From Cupriavidus necator (GTDB lineage Bacteria; Pseudomonadota; Gammaproteobacteria; Burkholderiales; Burkholderiaceae), in NCBI RefSeq assembly GCF_013141915.1, contig NZ_SROX01000009.1, forward strand, positions 124,001-188,000: a DNA stretch of 64,000 nt. The letters run 5' to 3'. Within the stretch, counting starts at the first letter, position 1; every line of letters begins with the position of its first letter. Below are positions 62,923 through 64,000 of the stretch, one piece after another. The notes beneath the pieces were generated by a model that saw only the letters and a list, made by a program, of their open reading frames with translations, was not told the origin of the DNA and did not search any database. Made by a program: the position numbers and the translations under genes.

Positions 62923-63987
62923 TTGACTGAAGATCTCTTTGGCGGGCTGTCCCTGCCCGCCCCGGCCGCCACACCCGCTGGCGGCGTGGCCGCCCCACCC
63001 GAATCCCCGGGCAAACCGGCGCGCGGCAAGAGCGTGCAGCCGTTGCCGGCATCGCCGGCGCTGCAGGCGCTCGCCGCGCGGCTGCCGCCGCACCTGTATT
63101 TCGGCACCTCGTCATGGGCCTATCCCGGCTGGAACGGGCTGGTCTATGACGGCGAGTACGGCGACAGCCTGCTCTCGCGCAAGGGCCTTGCCGCCTATTC
63201 GCGCCACCCGCTGCTGCGCGCCGCCGGCATCGACCGCGGCTTTTACGGGCCGATCCCGCTGGCCGACTACCTGTCCTATGCGGCGCAGGTGCCGGAGGGC
63301 TTCCGTTTCCTGGTCAAGGCCCCGGCCAGCGTCTGCGACGCCTGGCTGCGCGGCCCCGACGGCGAAGGCCGGCTGGCCAACGCCGCCTTCCTGGACGCAG
63401 AGATCGCGGCACGCGACTTCATCGTGCCGGCCACCAGCGGCTTGGGCCACAAGTGCGGGCCGTTGCTGTTCCAGCTGTCGCCGATGGGCGCGCTGGCCGA
63501 CAGCGCGGTATTCCTGGAGCGGCTCGATGCCTTCCTGGGCGCGCTGCCGGCGCTGGATCCCGCGCTGACCCCGCACGCCGCCTATGCCGTCGAGCTGCGC
63601 GATCCGGCCCTGCTGACGCCGCGCTACATCCGCTTGTTGCGCCGCCACGGCGTGCGCTTCTGCCTGTCCGCGCGCGACCGGCTGCCGCCGGTGCCGCGGC
63701 AGGCGGCAGCGCAGGCCCTGATGGATGAAGCCGCGACGGGCCCGCTGGTGCTGCGCTGGATGCTGCATGCGGGCCGTCCCTACGCCTACGCGGAGAAGCG
63801 CTATGCGCCCTTCGATCGCATCGTCGACGACGATCCCGATACCCGCCACGCCATCGCAGACGTAGTGGCGCGCACGCTGCGCGCGGGGCAGACCGCCATC
63901 GTCATCGTCAGCAACAACGCCGAAGGCTGCGCACCGCTGAGCTGCGTGCGGCTGGCCGAGGCCATCGCGGCGCGGCTGGAGCGCTGA
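62923..63987 (+). CDS. DUF72-family protein
   Basis: A 354-residue protein with the DUF72 TIM-barrel features YFGTSSWAYPGWNGLVYDGE, GFRFLVKAPASVCD and YAVELRDPALLT. The first 55 residues are a Pro/Ala/Gly-rich extension not typical of the family. I take the TTG at 62923 as start, 15 bp after the cfa stop, although the ribosome site is weak. DUF72 is functionally unknown, with a nucleotide/sugar-related enzyme suspected. It is probably co-transcribed with cfa. Confidence 0.82.
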   Translation: MTEDLFGGLSLPAPAATPAGGVAAPPESPGKPARGKSVQPLPASPALQALAARLPPHLYFGTSSWAYPGWNGLVYDGEYGDSLLSRKGLAAYSRHPLLRAAGIDRGFYGPIPLADYLSYAAQVPEGFRFLVKAPASVCDAWLRGPDGEGRLANAAFLDAEIAARDFIVPATSGLGHKCGPLLFQLSPMGALADSAVFLERLDAFLGALPALDPALTPHAAYAVELRDPALLTPRYIRLLRRHGVRFCLSARDRLPPVPRQAAAQALMDEAATGPLVLRWMLHAGRPYAYAEKRYAPFDRIVDDDPDTRHAIADVVARTLRAGQTAIVIVSNNAEGCAPLSCVRLAEAIAARLER

Positions 63988-64000
63988 CCGCGCCGCCGCG

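Overview
The window is a gene-dense, high-GC stretch of bacterial chromosome that reads as a betaproteobacterium of the Burkholderiaceae, most likely Cupriavidus. Support for this: an IclR regulator facing an acylating dehydrogenase, an acyl-CoA ligase and an MFS carrier in the order of the sauRSTU sulfoacetate locus known from Cupriavidus necator; several Bug/TctC-type periplasmic receptors with TctBA permease subunits; and a BPSS1780-family membrane protein. I see no tRNA, rRNA, CRISPR array, transposase, integrase or prophage gene. The content is core housekeeping plus catabolic and transport modules.

Layout. 0-8 kb: a type II NADH dehydrogenase and DNA polymerase I on the minus strand, then rightward a LOG-family protein, a small DUF2782-like exported protein, homoserine kinase (thrB) and a BPSS1780-type membrane protein. 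8-13.5 kb: sauR facing sauS-sauT-sauU. 13.5-20 kb: uvrD (minus) facing valS, then galU with a strong bidirectional terminator. 20-23 kb: five minus-strand genes in a row (class II aldolase, 4-OT tautomerase, threonine aldolase, Nudix hydrolase, TusA-like protein). 23-28 kb: a YbfB/YjiJ MFS carrier facing a LysR regulator, then an NfeD-type membrane protease with its slipin. 28-30.6 kb: alaS.

30.9-44 kb is the accessory, catabolic part: a CaiB/BaiF CoA-transferase with a DUF2214 protein and a Bug receptor; a CPA1-type K+/H+ antiporter facing tctBA; a LysR regulator facing a Bug receptor and a gamma-glutamyltransferase-like hydrolase without signal peptide; a PPOX flavoprotein overlapping tail to tail with an unusually arranged CoA-transferase. 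Two copies of a roughly 205-bp composite, hairpin-rich intergenic repeat follow the two Bug-containing operons.

44.5-64 kb returns to housekeeping and stress genes: glnS with an S4 RNA-binding protein, MAPEG and YceI proteins, yaeQ, an FKBP isomerase, a ChaC-type cyclotransferase, an ankyrin protein, a fatty acyl-CoA ligase behind a TetR-type palindrome, a CnoX-like thioredoxin, a cupin, a hemerythrin, a P-loop kinase, tcdA, an AsmA-family protein, an MFS carrier, pdxH, a cyclopropane-fatty-acid synthase and a DUF72 protein.

I found no clear undescribed multi-gene system. The best leads are the composite repeat, a 9-bp motif shared by both sides of the antiporter/tctBA divergent region, the apparently permuted CoA-transferase, and the LysR-Bug-GGT module. 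All functions are inferred by reading motifs and family resemblance; no database search was run.
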